Positions 20,901 through 30,899 of a DNA stretch of 64,000 nt are shown one piece after another. This stretch comes from Haemonchus contortus (taxonomy: Eukaryota > Nematoda > Chromadorea > Rhabditida > Trichostrongylidae): NCBI GenBank assembly GCA_000469685.2, contig LS997563.1, forward strand, positions 14,158,440-14,222,439. Direction: 5' to 3'. The notes beneath the pieces were generated by a model, which searched no databases, was not told the DNA's origin, and saw only the letters and a list, made by a program, of their open reading frames with translations. Positions within the stretch are counted from its first letter, which is position 1. Every line of letters begins with the position of its first letter. The translations under genes and the position numbers were made by a program.

Positions 20901-22599
20901 GTATTTGTCAACTTCCGAAGTCCGCGAAATGATTCAGTTCATGCAGAAAGAGGCGAGCAACTTGAAACTTGAGAAATATTCTGATGGCACTGCTTTTATG
21001 ATAGAGAGCAGAGTATTCGTGAGCCTGTGAGCCTCCGGAGGTAGGCAGAATCAGAATGGTACCATGCACGATTGGATTTCCTATGTTTGCAATCGACGCA
21101 CCTGTACCAGAAAATAATTCCCAGACGACAACAGAATGATTCCAAGCCTGACTTAAAGCATGCCAGTAAATTAATTCAGTGTCGGTAATCATAGGAGTGT
21201 GATTAAGGAGACGCGCACCACCTAACTGCCGTTTATCTTCGGTGCTCACACATGGCATGCTAGAGCATTTTCAGATTCCTCCATGCATTTAGGTCACACT
21301 GCTTAGTATTTGCGCATAGTCACGCTTTTCCCGTAAAACTGTACAGTTTTGAAGGTGTTAGATAATACTTTGAGTAAAAAGAGGAAGTAATTGAGCGGTC
21401 TTTGTATGCGAGATTTTATCACTTGAAGTTCTTTGTCTATTCGATTTAAATGAAAGCCGAAATTCCGTGAAAAAGTCATGTGTTTTCATTGAAGAAATCT
21501 TAGGTTGACATGTCGATTTAATGCGCAGCTGGTATCTCTAGAACTTCTTTTCGGATGCTAAGGCCCAATCGGTTTACCAGTTCGCGAATAAATATCCTGA
21601 ACGGAATTATGAGGGTGGTTTGGGTAATTGAGCAAAAGGTGGACAGAGAAACCTGTTAGTTTTGTTCCCACTGATAGACTTCAGCAGGGTGAAGGTGACT
21701 CCGTGTTGGTGTGAGGCCACGTTTCAGGTTCCGTTGATGCAAAATTTTTGCTTTGAACAAGGCTCCTCCTTTGAATTCCAAAAAGTTCTAATGTGTTGTT
21801 TACATCACATTCCGCGATCTACCTAGTGTTCGACGCAGACTCTTTGTTCGTCGACATTTCGTTCGATTCTAACTTAGTAGTAGGATTCCTGAATTAAATA
21901 CACACCTTTGAGCATGCAACTTATGTAATAATAGGCCACCGCAGAGCACTGGCGCTACTGGCTTGGGCAGTTCTGTTGTAGAGATGCCATGGCGGTAGCT
22001 ACGCCCAAACATGTGATTGCCCCGCATTACTTTTCAACTCATCGAAAATGAAAGCCGTGACACGAATGGCCGGGGTCGTTCTAGGCTGCAACTTCACCAG
22101 CCGAGTAGGGGCCGCTGATCTTCTACGCTCCAATAAATGTTTCTTATGGTTAGTTGTGATGGCTTCTTTCGACCCCTGCTGGGCAAGATCCGATTCGATG
22201 AGGTGGACATCACATCAGAGCAATCCTCATGAAAGATTAAGCGGATGGTTCATGGATTCGAAGGTTCTAGGCTGAAGGGATGAAGTTCACCTTACCCATC
22301 GAAAATTGTTTTTTTTATTGGGCTTACAACTTGTGGCAAAAATAGGTAAGCACATGTGAACAACACGAAAAAGATGTGAATGCCTTTTTTAATACTCACT
22401 CTTTCAGTTCTATCAGGACGCCATCTTCGAAATATTCCATTCCATTCAGTAGTCCGCGAAAACTTGAAAATTTGCTTCTGATATTGTTCAACCCCGCCTT
22501 GGGAAATGGCCGCCAAACATATCCATACAGTGATAATCCGCCTCGGAAATTCGCTTTTTCGAAGAGCAATTTTGCAGTTTCCTCAATGAAGGTTTTTTC
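17946..22599 (-). CDS. Host gene: von Willebrand factor A-like domain protein (C-terminal four exons)
   Basis: Four minus-strand exons join in frame: 22599-22400, 18375-18301, 18200-18124 and 18055-17946 (TGA). The first starts EKTFIEETAKLLFEKANFRG after a TTCATTCAG acceptor and ends in phase 2 at GTGAGT. The second supplies the missing base and reads AINLINGYSKYKG, then CNCLIFISAQ. The third reads HDTSGCAVLNPDLASDRTIV and GIGFN. The last reads ETDLSGIIGDQDRALKVPFE and ends VENVVDAVLSR. The pattern (amphipathic helix, LSLYGYV strand, LIFISAQ strand, IVGIGFN strand, final helix) fits a vWA domain of the kind found in nematode secreted lectin-like proteins. Keeping frame between exons 3 and 4 needs a GC donor (G|GCAAGT). 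The first intron is about 4.0 kb and holds LINE scraps and repeats. The exon with the usual DxSxS motif and the signal peptide were not found upstream, so the gene may be incomplete or continue past 22.6 kb. Confidence 0.65.
18835..19059 (-). mobile_element. CR1/Jockey-type reverse transcriptase scrap
   Basis: A minus-strand frame contains RIHVIYFDFAKVFDGVSHQK, a reverse transcriptase motif A with the catalytic Asp of FDFAK.FD kept. The motif is flanked by LNDWSRTPDTRE upstream and LIQKLESARV downstream, as in CR1-type LINEs. The remaining domains are absent. It lies inside the long intron of the vWA-type gene, in the same orientation as that gene. Confidence 0.65.
19222..19400 (-). mobile_element. 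RTE 3' tail fragment
   Basis: The minus strand reads [34 protein letters not shown], then after a stop RVHWITPTKSKESL. This matches the C-terminus of the RTE family seen at 34626-34945 ([30 protein letters not shown]). It is a 5'-truncated scrap, as expected from incomplete reverse transcription, within the vWA gene's long intron. Confidence 0.7.
19659..19850 (+). repeat. Dispersed AAGGCACAG repeat, copy 2
   Basis: It contains AAAGGCACAGTCCACGATAT, then GGTGTCTGAGTTCTCCCTTT and GTGGGAGCCCCGTTACCGGA, in the same order and orientation as 104-290 and 62789-62980. No hydrophobic first exon like the one next to the other two copies is visible upstream, so the repeat moves or duplicates independently of that gene. 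Confidence 0.55.
19858..20310. repeat. Imperfect inverted repeat plus a third partial arm
   Basis: Left arm 19861-19910 (GTGCTCTGCGTCTCTGACAC, GCAGAGTGCATAGAGAC) pairs imperfectly with right arm 19961-20010 (GGTCTCTATGCACTCTGCCG, GTGTCAGAGGCGAAGAGC) around a G-rich loop. A third piece (ACTATGCACTCTGCCGTCGG) recurs near 20267. It could form a hairpin in RNA or DNA. It lies in the long intron of the vWA gene. Confidence 0.55.
20908..21258 (-). CDS. Unrecognised 116-codon frame in the vWA gene intron
   Basis: The minus-strand frame reads ARLLNHTPMITDTELIYWHA, then LSQAWNHSVVVWELFSGTG and ANIGNPIVHGTILILPTSGG. A donor-like CTGGTACAG|GTGCGT lies mid-frame. It does not join in frame with the flanking vWA exons and is not needed for them. 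It may be an independent nested gene, an alternative exon or an old element. No family recognised. Confidence 0.25.
   Translation of the reverse strand: MPCVSTEDKRQLGGARLLNHTPMITDTELIYWHALSQAWNHSVVVWELFSGTGASIANIGNPIVHGTILILPTSGGSQAHEYSALYHKSSAIRIFLKFQVARLFLHELNHFADFGS
21259..22399. other. Intron sequence of the vWA-type gene, no recognised element
   Basis: Part of the long first intron. It includes GC-richer sequence at about 21940-22280 that looks repeat-like, but no second copy occurs in this window. No coding frame is supported. Confidence 0.4.
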
Positions 22600-22931
22600 C
22601 TGAATGAAGAGTGTAAGTGAATCAGGCAGTAAAGCAAAGTAGTCAGGCCAGGACGATTATAAATGCGTCCAGTCTGCTTCTGAACAAAGTTCACCTGATG
22701 GATTCATTTTCTTACGTTTTCATGCGAAAGGGCAAACGGAACCACATGTGAATATTCTTAACTTTATGTTTGTGTATAATTTGTAAGAAAGAGATCCAAA
22801 AAGGGAATATGACTGCTTTTTCGATAGATTCAGGATGTCATGAGCTTGCAGTTGTTTGGATTCCGATTCTAGTTGACCCAGAACCACAGAACCACAGCGG
22901 CACAACGGGGTCTCTTCTAGTACTGGTATTC

Positions 22932-23040
22932 TGAATTCAATGTAATAAAGCTCGCGTGATAAGAACCCTCTAACCCTAGTTGTCAGTCTCAACTAGGGTT
23001 AGAGGGTTCTTATCACGCGAGCTTTATTACATTGAATTCA
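22932..23040. repeat. Perfect 51 bp inverted repeat with 7 nt spacer
   Basis: The arm 22932-22982 (TGAATTCAATGTAATAAAGC to CTAACCCTAGTTG) is matched exactly by 22990-23040. The spacer 22983-22989 is TCAGTCT. With no mismatch the structure must be young or actively maintained. It could be a small fold-back element; no target duplication is obvious. It lies upstream of the vWA-type exon at 22599. Confidence 0.9.
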
Positions 23041-23860
23041 AAATAAAGCAGGGTAAGTTTGCAGCGCGTCACACCATGAATGGACGAGGGGTTATAATAC
23101 ATCGATTTGGGTACCGCAAAATTACATCACCGTTCCTCCGAAATCTTCCAGCGTCCTTCGTAGTTCAGATTAAGCCATGGTGTACGTAGGACATGAGATT
23201 AAGCAGATCAGACTAAATGAATGTTTCATGGAACTATGTGAAAATGAGACTAATGGTAACATGGTAACAGTTATACTACAACAGAGTCTGTCTGATTGTC
23301 AATGACTGATATAGTCACATCTTTAGAAAAACCTCTTCAGATAAAAAAGTGATTCTTATTATATGTTACCAGCATTATATTCGATGTTGCATTCCCAGAA
23401 GGTCACCAGAGAGAAAATATCAAAAGTTACACAGTAGCTAAACTTTTCTTGTTTTTTCTTGGCATAAGGTAAACGTCGAGGCAAGCGTTTAGCACATTCT
23501 TTCCCGATAACCCTCTAGCATTAGTATTTTGTTTTGACTTTTTGCGTGGTTAATGAGTTTTGTTTCAAATAGGTCCGAGTCTGGTCGTTATCTTGAAATC
23601 GGAGCTGGTATCGGGTCAATTCAATCATTTTGCAAACAGAATAGCTACTGCCCAGGTGAGAACACAACATTTTACCTTCTACTCGCAAGCAATATCTTGC
23701 ATTCCTCGTATCATATTCATATCCCTGTCTTGACACCTTCACATCAACTTTATGGCAGCTTTCAGATCAACCGATAGCCGTTAAAGCAATGAGGTTCCCG
23801 ATAGCTGTGAACAATTGCATATGTTGAAGTTTGCCATAATGGTGAAATTGTCACTAGACG
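23041..23860. other. Intervening DNA with one weak exon candidate
   Basis: The only coding-like signal is on the minus strand near 23742-23680: VSRQGYEYDTRNARYCLRVE, followed by a GTAAAA donor, then after a CAG acceptor SYSVCKMIELTRYQLRFQ in the overlapping frame. It might be an upstream exon of the vWA-type gene, but phases were not reconciled. The rest is AT-rich. Confidence 0.25.
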
Positions 23861-23891
23861 TGATATATATATATATATATATGTGTATATA

Positions 23892-25471
23892 CAGTGCGTT
23901 TCAAATTATAAGGTCACCCTCAATTTTTGCACTCTCAGAAAAAGTAATCATTAAGGATTTTTTCTAGCACCATGAACAGATTCCCCAGCACGAATAACCT
24001 AGGTATCCAATTCTTAGCCGCTGCTGCATTCTTCTGAACTTTTTTAGAACAGTTTATCGGTTTCTGCACCGTTTCATAATTATAAGGTCACTCTGAGAAA
24101 GCGAACAATTATTGACGAAAGAGAGGAAGTTTCGTGTTTGAAGATACTTGTGAAGGTAAGCATGTGTAGAGGCAAAGGCATTTCTAAAGCTGACTGTCAA
24201 CATGGCTCGAGGTCATCTGCTTTCCTCTGATGAGAAGGCTCATCATGAAGGTGGGCTCCGTACTCGAGCCATTTCCAGGCAAATAGAGAGATCCCTCGAT
24301 CCATTTGGAGATTTCAGGAGAGTCCTCATGTCGTTAGATGTAACACCGACTGTGGACACCCATGAAATATTACTACCCGTGACGAGCGGAAAATTCTGAG
24401 GACTGTTTCCAACAGTACGTCCTCCTTGAACCAGATCCGATCGGAAATAAACCTCTCTGTGTCGAAAACTACAGTCTGGGGAGCAGTGAGGAGATGCGAG
24501 AACATCACCAGGCAAGCAATGGAGAAGGTGCCACGAATCACCGATCGTCACAAAGAGGCTCGACTCGGATTTGCAAAGATGAACCTAGGGAGAGATTGGG
24601 CAAAGGTAGATCTGCATCGAAATCTCACCATAGAGCTGAATAATTCCTACTCAGGTCGTCTTTTTGGATGAAAAGAAAGTCAATCTGACGGAAACGAGCG
24701 ATACTGGCGCGACTTGAGGAAGGAACCAGTCTACTTCAGCCGTCGCAGTTTCGGTGGAGGAAGTCTATGGTGTGAGGTGCATTGTGCAATGATGTCGTGT
24801 TGGATCTACCTGTCGTGAGCTGCAGTATGTATTGCAAGGATTACCAGAACGTCTTGGAGCATCATCTAGTGTCCTTCCTATGCCATCGCCGTCATCTAAA
24901 CTATGTCTTCAACAAGAAAGCTCTTCCATTCATGTGAGCTGTGCAGCGGATGAGTGGCTGCAATGCCAATAAATAAGCGTCCTGCCATGGCCAGCCTGCA
25001 GTCACGATTTCAATCCGATCGAAAACATCTCGGGCATGATAGACAGACAGGTTATGCGAATAACCGTCAACTCCAGAGCACAGAAGAGCTGAACCGGGCG
25101 ATTATCGAAGCATAGAGAGCAATCGATGAGGAACTCTTCAAAACTTAGTTTCTAGTATGCCAGACAGGCTCTTTGATATTGCTTTTAAACAAGGAGGAGC
25201 CATAGATTATTAACTGTTGTACATATGCCATTGACATTGATGAATCATTTACTTTTTCATGGTGACATTATAATTATGAAACGGTGCAAAAGCCGACACT
25301 ATCATAAAAAACTCGTAAAAAATTCGAGGTGAAGGATATTGCGACCAAAATTTGAGTACGGAGGTACATTGTGACGAGGAATCTTCCTGTGTTTGCCAAA
25401 AAATTCCATTCCGGCTGCTTTCTCCAGAATCGCAAAAATCTGGAGTGACCTTATAATTATGAAACGCACTG
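23892..25471 (+). mobile_element. Tc1-type transposon, IR/DR architecture, dead copy
   Basis: It is flanked by TA. The outer terminal repeats read CAGTGCGTTTCAAATTATAA (23892) and its near complement ending 25471. A second, inner copy of the motif (GCACCGTTTCATAATTATAA) occurs about 170-180 bp inside each end (24065 and 25287), giving the inverted/direct repeat layout known from some Tc1 elements. The + strand transposase starts MARGHLLSSDEKAHHEGGLR (24202). The second catalytic region appears as VVFLDEKKVNL near 24653 and the third-region block as HDFNPIENI near 25008. Several stops and frameshifts break it. Both ends sit in TA microsatellites. Confidence 0.85.
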
Positions 25472-25523
25472 TATATATATATATATATAACATATATATA
25501 TACATATATGTTATATACATATA

Positions 25524-26790
25524 CAGGGTGTCCCAAATTATTGCGCCAAAGTTCAGTAATTTTTAAGGTAGAAATAATCTGACAAATTCACATTACCTGC
25601 TGTTAATTAGTTGCATAAAAAGGTTTCCTTGCAATATGCATGGTTACTGATGTGGAACTCCAAATATCTTTCAGATGGAGGAGGCTCATTCAATGCCACT
25701 TGCAATCATTGACGCGGGAGAAGTGGAAGGGCGTTATGAAATTCTTTGGGATTTTTCTAGTAACCGTATAGGAGGCTATTAAACGATATAGAAAACAAGA
25801 ATGAATCAGAGTCGAACCAGGAAAAGTAGAAAGGTAGAATGTTTTTGAAGATAGGACTATTAAAATGGTCCGTCTGCCAATCGGTCGGGATCCTGGGTGA
25901 GCCATCGAAAGGAAGTCAACGGGCACGGCTTACAGGAGTTATCGCGATGGAAGAATGTCATGCAGAAGCCTCACCACCATTCCTATCGTTTGCTCCAATA
26001 CCGATCTCAACAGACTCTGCAGGGCCAAAAAATGCAGAAAGTCGCAGACCGACTTGAGTGATGTCACGCAACCCTTCGTCGTTTTCTCTGACCAAAAAAA
26101 TTTTACGATAAAACCATCCCTCAACAACCAAAACGTTCGCGTTCCGGAAAGAAACATCCAGCGTGTAATATCTCACAAAAAGGTTGCTATCAGAACAGTA
26201 AAATGATGTTTTTCGAGGAAATCACTGGCAAGGGTAAGCCGCTCGTGGTTTCTTCGGTGCAGGCGTAAAAATTGACCAAGACCAGTACTCGAATAGCGTA
26301 CTGATGGGTGTGATGAAGAGTTGATCCAACTACAATTCCTGAAACATCTTGTAGTCCTTCCAGCAGGACGCTACTCTAGCCCACAGAGCCAAGTTTGCAC
26401 GCGAGTGGTGCCGACGACAGCTGTCCGACTTCATTGGTGAAGAGGAATGGTCACCCTATTTTCCAGAACTTGACTAACTTGAATCCCTCGAATGGTCCCT
26501 GATTAGAAGAAGACCTGTCGAGTTTGCAATCCCAGTTTGGAGTCCTAGAATGCAAAAGCTGGAGTACGGCTGGGAAGAAATGGAGAAGGATACCTGCGTG
26601 CCACATGCGATCAAGTCGAAAGCAAACTTTGACTTCTATTCGCGCTCACGGGGGATATTTCGGAATGCGACTTTAGCATGTTGTAGCACATAGTGTTAGC
26701 TAGCGTGCATAGAAATTCCATCCTCTTTCGCAGTTGAGTACTTTCAAATATATTGCTATAAATTGGCGCAAATAATTTTGGGACACCCTG
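25524..26790 (+). mobile_element. Tc1/mariner-superfamily element, family CAGGGTGTCCC, copy 1
   Basis: Flanked by TA on both sides. The terminal inverted repeats read CAGGGTGTCCCAAATTATTG on the left and CAGGGTGTCCCAAAATTATT from the right. Broken + strand frames hold transposase motifs: FVVFSDQKNFTIKPSLNNQN (second catalytic Asp region, 26080s) and later AHRAKFAREW and SPYFPELD. A functional copy would have SPDLNPLD at the last, and here the motif is altered. The length of about 1.27 kb fits a complete but mutated element. An inverted second copy is at 27408-28599. Confidence 0.85.
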
Positions 26791-26796
26791 TATATA

Positions 26797-27407
26797 CAGT
26801 AGCGCTCAAAAGCCTGCGGTGGAATGCCTTGACACTTTTTCGTTCATAATAAATAAATACCACCGATAATATTAAGACAAAGTATTATGATTATAAGGGG
26901 AGACAAGCCAAAGAAGTAGTTCAACTTCCGCTTCGCACGTGCCCTAGACGGAAGTCAAACTTAAGAAATATTCTCCCTCCGTGCTCTTCAGTAGGGTAAG
27001 GGAGAACATGAACTTATGAATGTTATATATATATATATTGTAAAATAAATAATTAAACAATAAGTTAACAGGTATACAATGCAATGGAGTTACTAAATTA
27101 AAAGCATCAAGCTAAGAACCACTAAAACTGAAGAAACCAAGGGACAAGGCTATTAAGAGCAACATAATAAATAACTGATTATGGATCTTATAATGTAGAG
27201 TATTAGTATGTTCTATTGCTTATAGTATCATAATATGTGTTTAAAATTCTACTGAACGGTTTATAGCTTAATTGTTACATATGGATTATAAACTTATTTC
27301 TAGCTAAACATTTTATGAGGCCCGTAATAAAAACGTCCTCAGTATAACCTATTTGGCATGCTTGAAATCCCATATACCTAAGCCTTTCCAAAAAGTCCTC
27401 CTTATAA
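26797..27407. other. Truncated MITE end followed by AT-rich sequence
   Basis: CAGTAGCGCTCAAAAGCCTG begins right after the right end of the previous element. The text matches the 28614 and 30359 MITE family for about 60 bp (to TTCGTTCATAAT), then diverges. The remaining 550 bp are AT-rich with a TA run near 27024-27041 and show no gene. Confidence 0.6.
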
Positions 27408-28599
27408 GGATGGAATTTCTATGCACGCTAGCTAATACTATGTGCTACAACATGCTAAAGTCGCATTCCGAAATATCCCCCGTGAGCGCGAATAGAAGAC
27501 AAAGTTTGCTTTCGACTTGATCGCATGTGGCACGCAGGTATCATTCTCCATTTCTTCCCAGCCGTCCTCCAGCTTTTGCATTCTAGGACTCAAAACTGGA
27601 ACTGCAAACTCGACAGGTCCTCTTCTAATCGGGGACCATTCTTGGGGTTCAAGTGAGTCAAGTTCTAGAAATAGGATGACCAATCCTCTTCACCAATGAA
27701 GTCGGGCAGCTGTCGTCGGCACCACTCGCGGGCAAGCTTGGCTCTGTGGGCTGGAGTAGCGTCCTGCTGGAAGGACTACGAGATGTTTCAGGAATTGTAG
27801 TTAGATCAACTCTTCATCACACCCATCAGTACGCTGTTCGAGCACTGGTCTTGGTCAATTTTCACGCCTGCACACAAGAAACCACGAGCGGCTTACCCTT
27901 GCCAGTGATTTCCTCGAAAAACATCATTTCATTGTTCTGATAGCAACCTTTCTGTGAGATATTACACGCTGGATGTTTCTTTTCGGAGCGCGAACGTTTC
28001 GGTTGTTGAGGGATGGTTTTATCGTAAAATTTTTTTGGTCAGAGAAAACGACGAAGGGTTGCGTGTCATCACTCAAGTGGGTCTGCGACTTTCTGCATTT
28101 TTTAGCCCTGCAAAGTCTGTTGAGATCGCGATTGGAGCAAACGATAGGAATGGTAGTGAGGCTTCTGCATGACATTCTTCCATCGCGATAACTCCTGAAA
28201 GCCATGCCCGTTGACTTCCTTTCGATGGGATTCCGACCGATTGGCAGACGGACCATTTTGATAGTCCTCTCTTCAGAAACAATCTACCTTTCTATCTCTC
28301 CTGGATTGTCTGTGATGCAATCTTCTTTTCTATATCGTTTAATAGCCTCCTATGCGATTATTATAAAAGTCCTAAGGAATTTCATAATGCCCTCCCACCT
28401 CTCGCGTGTCAATGACTGCAAGTGGCATTGAATGAGCCTCCTCCATCTGAAAGATATTGGGAGTTCCACATCAGTAACCATGCATATTGCAAGGAATCCT
28501 TCTTATGCAACTAATTAATAGCAGGTAATGTGAATTTGATAGATTATTTCTACCTTTAAAATTCCGGAATTTTGGCGCAAATAATTTTGGGACACCCTG
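27408..28599 (-). mobile_element. Tc1/mariner-superfamily element, family CAGGGTGTCCC, inverted copy 2
   Basis: The right end (minus-strand 5') is CAGGGTGTCCCAAAATTATT from 28599, flanked by TA. Homology with copy 1 runs to 27408, where the 3' terminus is lost. Minus-strand frames contain FVVFSDQKNFTIKPSLNNRN (28256-27924 frame) and GPVEFAVPVLSPRMQKLEDG (27683-27438). Stops and frameshifts partly differ from those in copy 1, so the copies decayed separately or after divergence. Confidence 0.8.
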
Positions 28600-28613
28600 T
28601 ATATGTATATATT

Positions 28614-30090
28614 CAGTAGCGCTCAAAGGTCTTCGGTGAAAAGCTTTGACACTTTTTCATTCATAATTTCTTTTTGTAGACCAAATGACCGAATCGCGCG
28701 GAATTTGGATATGTTCAAGTAGATCATATTTCACCCTGCCCGACACTACTTCACTGCAAAGCTGCAATATCCACAGTTAGAGCAAGGTATTTGTTGCGGT
28801 AGCAGATTTTGCTAAAACTAAAGTTGTTGACGTCTGCACTTATTCGCACCTTATGGGCGTTTTTCTCAGCTATTGTGTTCGGCATTACCGCTCGTACACT
28901 TTAGACATGACAAAAAGGAAAGAGATTCTAGAAGGGTCATCATCTGGATTTTCAGTCGATTTCAAGTTCATGCTCTTTGGAATATCACGAACATGATCAA
29001 TCATCTGCATTTTCAGTCGATTTCAAGTTCATGCTCTTTGGAATATCTGGAACATGATCATATTGCAAGTCAATACTGGTAAATATTCGAAATACACCCA
29101 TGCTACACATATCGAAATTTTGCATGATTAGATCCAGTAGGAAAGAAGTTACGACTGAAAATTATTAGGTTGGAAGGAAAGTCCTTCCGGAAAAAAATTT
29201 GAAGCGTCAGCAATTTGTATCAACAGTGTGAACACGGTAGCAAGTATGATAAACTTGTAGGAGATTCCTCAGGTAATCAACACATGAGTAAATAAGGGCA
29301 CGCGTGTGGGCTTTAGCAGCATTACGGTCAATAAATGGACAACACCCGATTCGTACCATCACCTTCTACTAAGCACGCCAAGGGAAAAACGCGGGTGTAG
29401 CAGCTCAAATTATCAGCAACTTATTCAGTGCTGGCACTGCTCACCGATCAACGGTCAACAATCAGTTGGGTCGCTTCACTGGAGGAGTTACTAGCCTTCG
29501 AATTAATGCAAGCATCGTCCCTTAATTCAAAGGAGGTTGAAGTGATTCATCCAATATGAGTTGCTAAACGCAGACTAGATGGACACAGCTATCGGTTACC
29601 CTTATGAACTGCGAAATTTGGCCAGCGGGGTTAGAGAAGGACGATCAAAACCGTAAATCAGATCCCTACAGAGGGTCCACGCACGTCGAAATTTCGCTTT
29701 AAACACGCGTCAAAAGTTCTACGATTCCAATTGGTTCCAGGTTGTTCATCAGTCGTACTCCCCAAGTGTTGCCCCTTTTACCTACCATGCGCTCCGCCTT
29801 CTTGAGCATGCCGTTGTGGAAAAAAAATTCGTAACTTAATGTGATCCGAAAACGGCAGTCAATTACTTTCTTGAGTCACAGCTTCCTCACCCCTAGATAA
29901 AAGGCATCAGTGATTTACCTAAAGGATAACAGAATGTTGTTGACCTCTTTGGTAAGTATATTTCCAAAAATTGATTGGCCTGGAAAATTTCAAAAACGAT
30001 TTTAAGAAGACCTTCATTGTGTCGCAGGACTTTCCTTCCAACCTAATATAACTGAAGAAGCATTTCGCCGAATACTTTTGAGCGCTACTG
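28614..30090 (+). mobile_element. MITE (ITR CAGTAGCGCTCAAA) interrupted by a mariner
   Basis: The left end CAGTAGCGCTCAAAGGTCTT (28614) and the right end, complement of AGCGCTACTG (30090), are inverted repeats of about 25-30 bp. Without the inserted mariner the element is about 590 bp and has no transposase. It carries a 61 bp tandem duplication (about 28940-29062, both units containing TCGATTTCAAGTTCATGCTC) that the second copy at 30359-30884 lacks. The two copies lie in opposite orientation, about 270 bp apart. Confidence 0.8.
29165..30046 (+). mobile_element. Mariner element nested in the MITE, TA target duplication
   Basis: Terminal repeats TTAGGTTGGAAGGAAAGTCC (29165) and its complement (to 30046) are flanked by TA at 29163-29164 and 30047-30048. 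The related MITE at 30359-30884 shows the unfilled site (TGAAAAG TA CGGCTGAAG on its minus strand), which confirms a precise TA insertion. Inside, AGVAAQIISNLFSAGTAHRS then TVNNQLGRFTGG matches the helix-turn-helix start of mariner transposases. The element is only 882 bp, against about 1.3 kb for intact mariners, and later catalytic motifs are not recognisable. Confidence 0.85.
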
Positions 30091-30274
30091 TATATGTCGC
30101 GATTTGTACCTCACAGCTGAAGTTAACAGTCACATAACACGGAGCGAAAATTCTAGTTTCCTTTAATAGATAGAATAGAAAGACCACCGAAGGAAATCAG
30201 TTAAATCAATGCTCAACTGAATTGGCAAAAAAAATATCACGAGATGTAATCTGAGTGTAGCACTACACACTATA

Positions 30275-30345
30275 CAGTAGCACTCAAAATTCTTCGGTAA
30301 AATGGTATATATATATATATATATATACCATTTTACCGAAGACTT
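30275..30345. repeat. Collapsed MITE ends around a TA run
   Basis: CAGTAGCACTCAAAATTCTT at 30275 is followed by a TA microsatellite and then ACCATTTTACCGAAGACTTC. These are two inner ends of the CAGTAGCGCTC family facing each other, with no interior, leaving a palindrome. Confidence 0.6.
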
Positions 30346-30358
30346 CGGTATATATATA

Positions 30359-30884
30359 CAGTAGCGCTCGAAAATCATCGGTGAAATGGTTCTTCAGCCG
30401 TACTTTTCAGACGTAACTCCTTTCCTACTAGATCTAATCATGCGAAATTTCTATATTTGGAGCGTCGGTGTATCGTGAATTTTTACCACTATTAACCTGC
30501 AATCTGGTCATGTTCCTGATATTCCAAAGAGCTTGAACTCGAAATCGACTTAAAATACAGATGATGGCCCTTCTAGAACCTCTTTCCTTTTTGTCATGTC
30601 TAAAGTGTACGAGTGGTAACGCCGAACACAATAGATGAGAAAAACGCTTATAAGGTGCAAATAAGTGGAGACGTCAACAACTTTAGTTTTAGCAAAATCT
30701 GCTACAGCAAGAAACATCTTACTCTATCTGTGGATATTGCAGCTTCGCAGACAGACAGTGTTGTGTAGGGAGAAATATGCTCTAGTTAAACATGTTAAAA
30801 TTTTGCGCGATTTGGTTTACTAACAAAAAAGTTATGAGCGAAAAGGCGTCAAAGCATTTCACCGAAGACTTTTGAACGCTACTG
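30359..30884 (-). mobile_element. MITE (ITR CAGTAGCGCTC), intact ends, 526 bp
   Basis: Both ends are present (CAGTAGCGCTCGAAAATCAT at 30359, complement of AACGCTACTG ending 30884) and flanked by TA. It is homologous to 28614-30090 in reverse orientation. Both copies carry a short frame starting MCSALPLVHFRHDKKE, which I take as conserved DNA rather than a gene because no transposase motif is present. It serves as the empty-site reference for the mariner insertion at 29165. Confidence 0.8.
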
Positions 30885-30899
30885 TATATATGTATATAT

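Noticed and set aside
22960..23010. Telomere-like CTAACCCTAG inside the palindrome
   Set aside because: Nematode telomeres are TTAGGC repeats; a single CTAACCC is not repeated here.
28873..30631. MCSALPLVHFRHDKKE frames in the two MITE copies as a gene
   Set aside because: The shared frame follows from shared MITE DNA; no transposase motif and one copy is rearranged by a tandem duplication.
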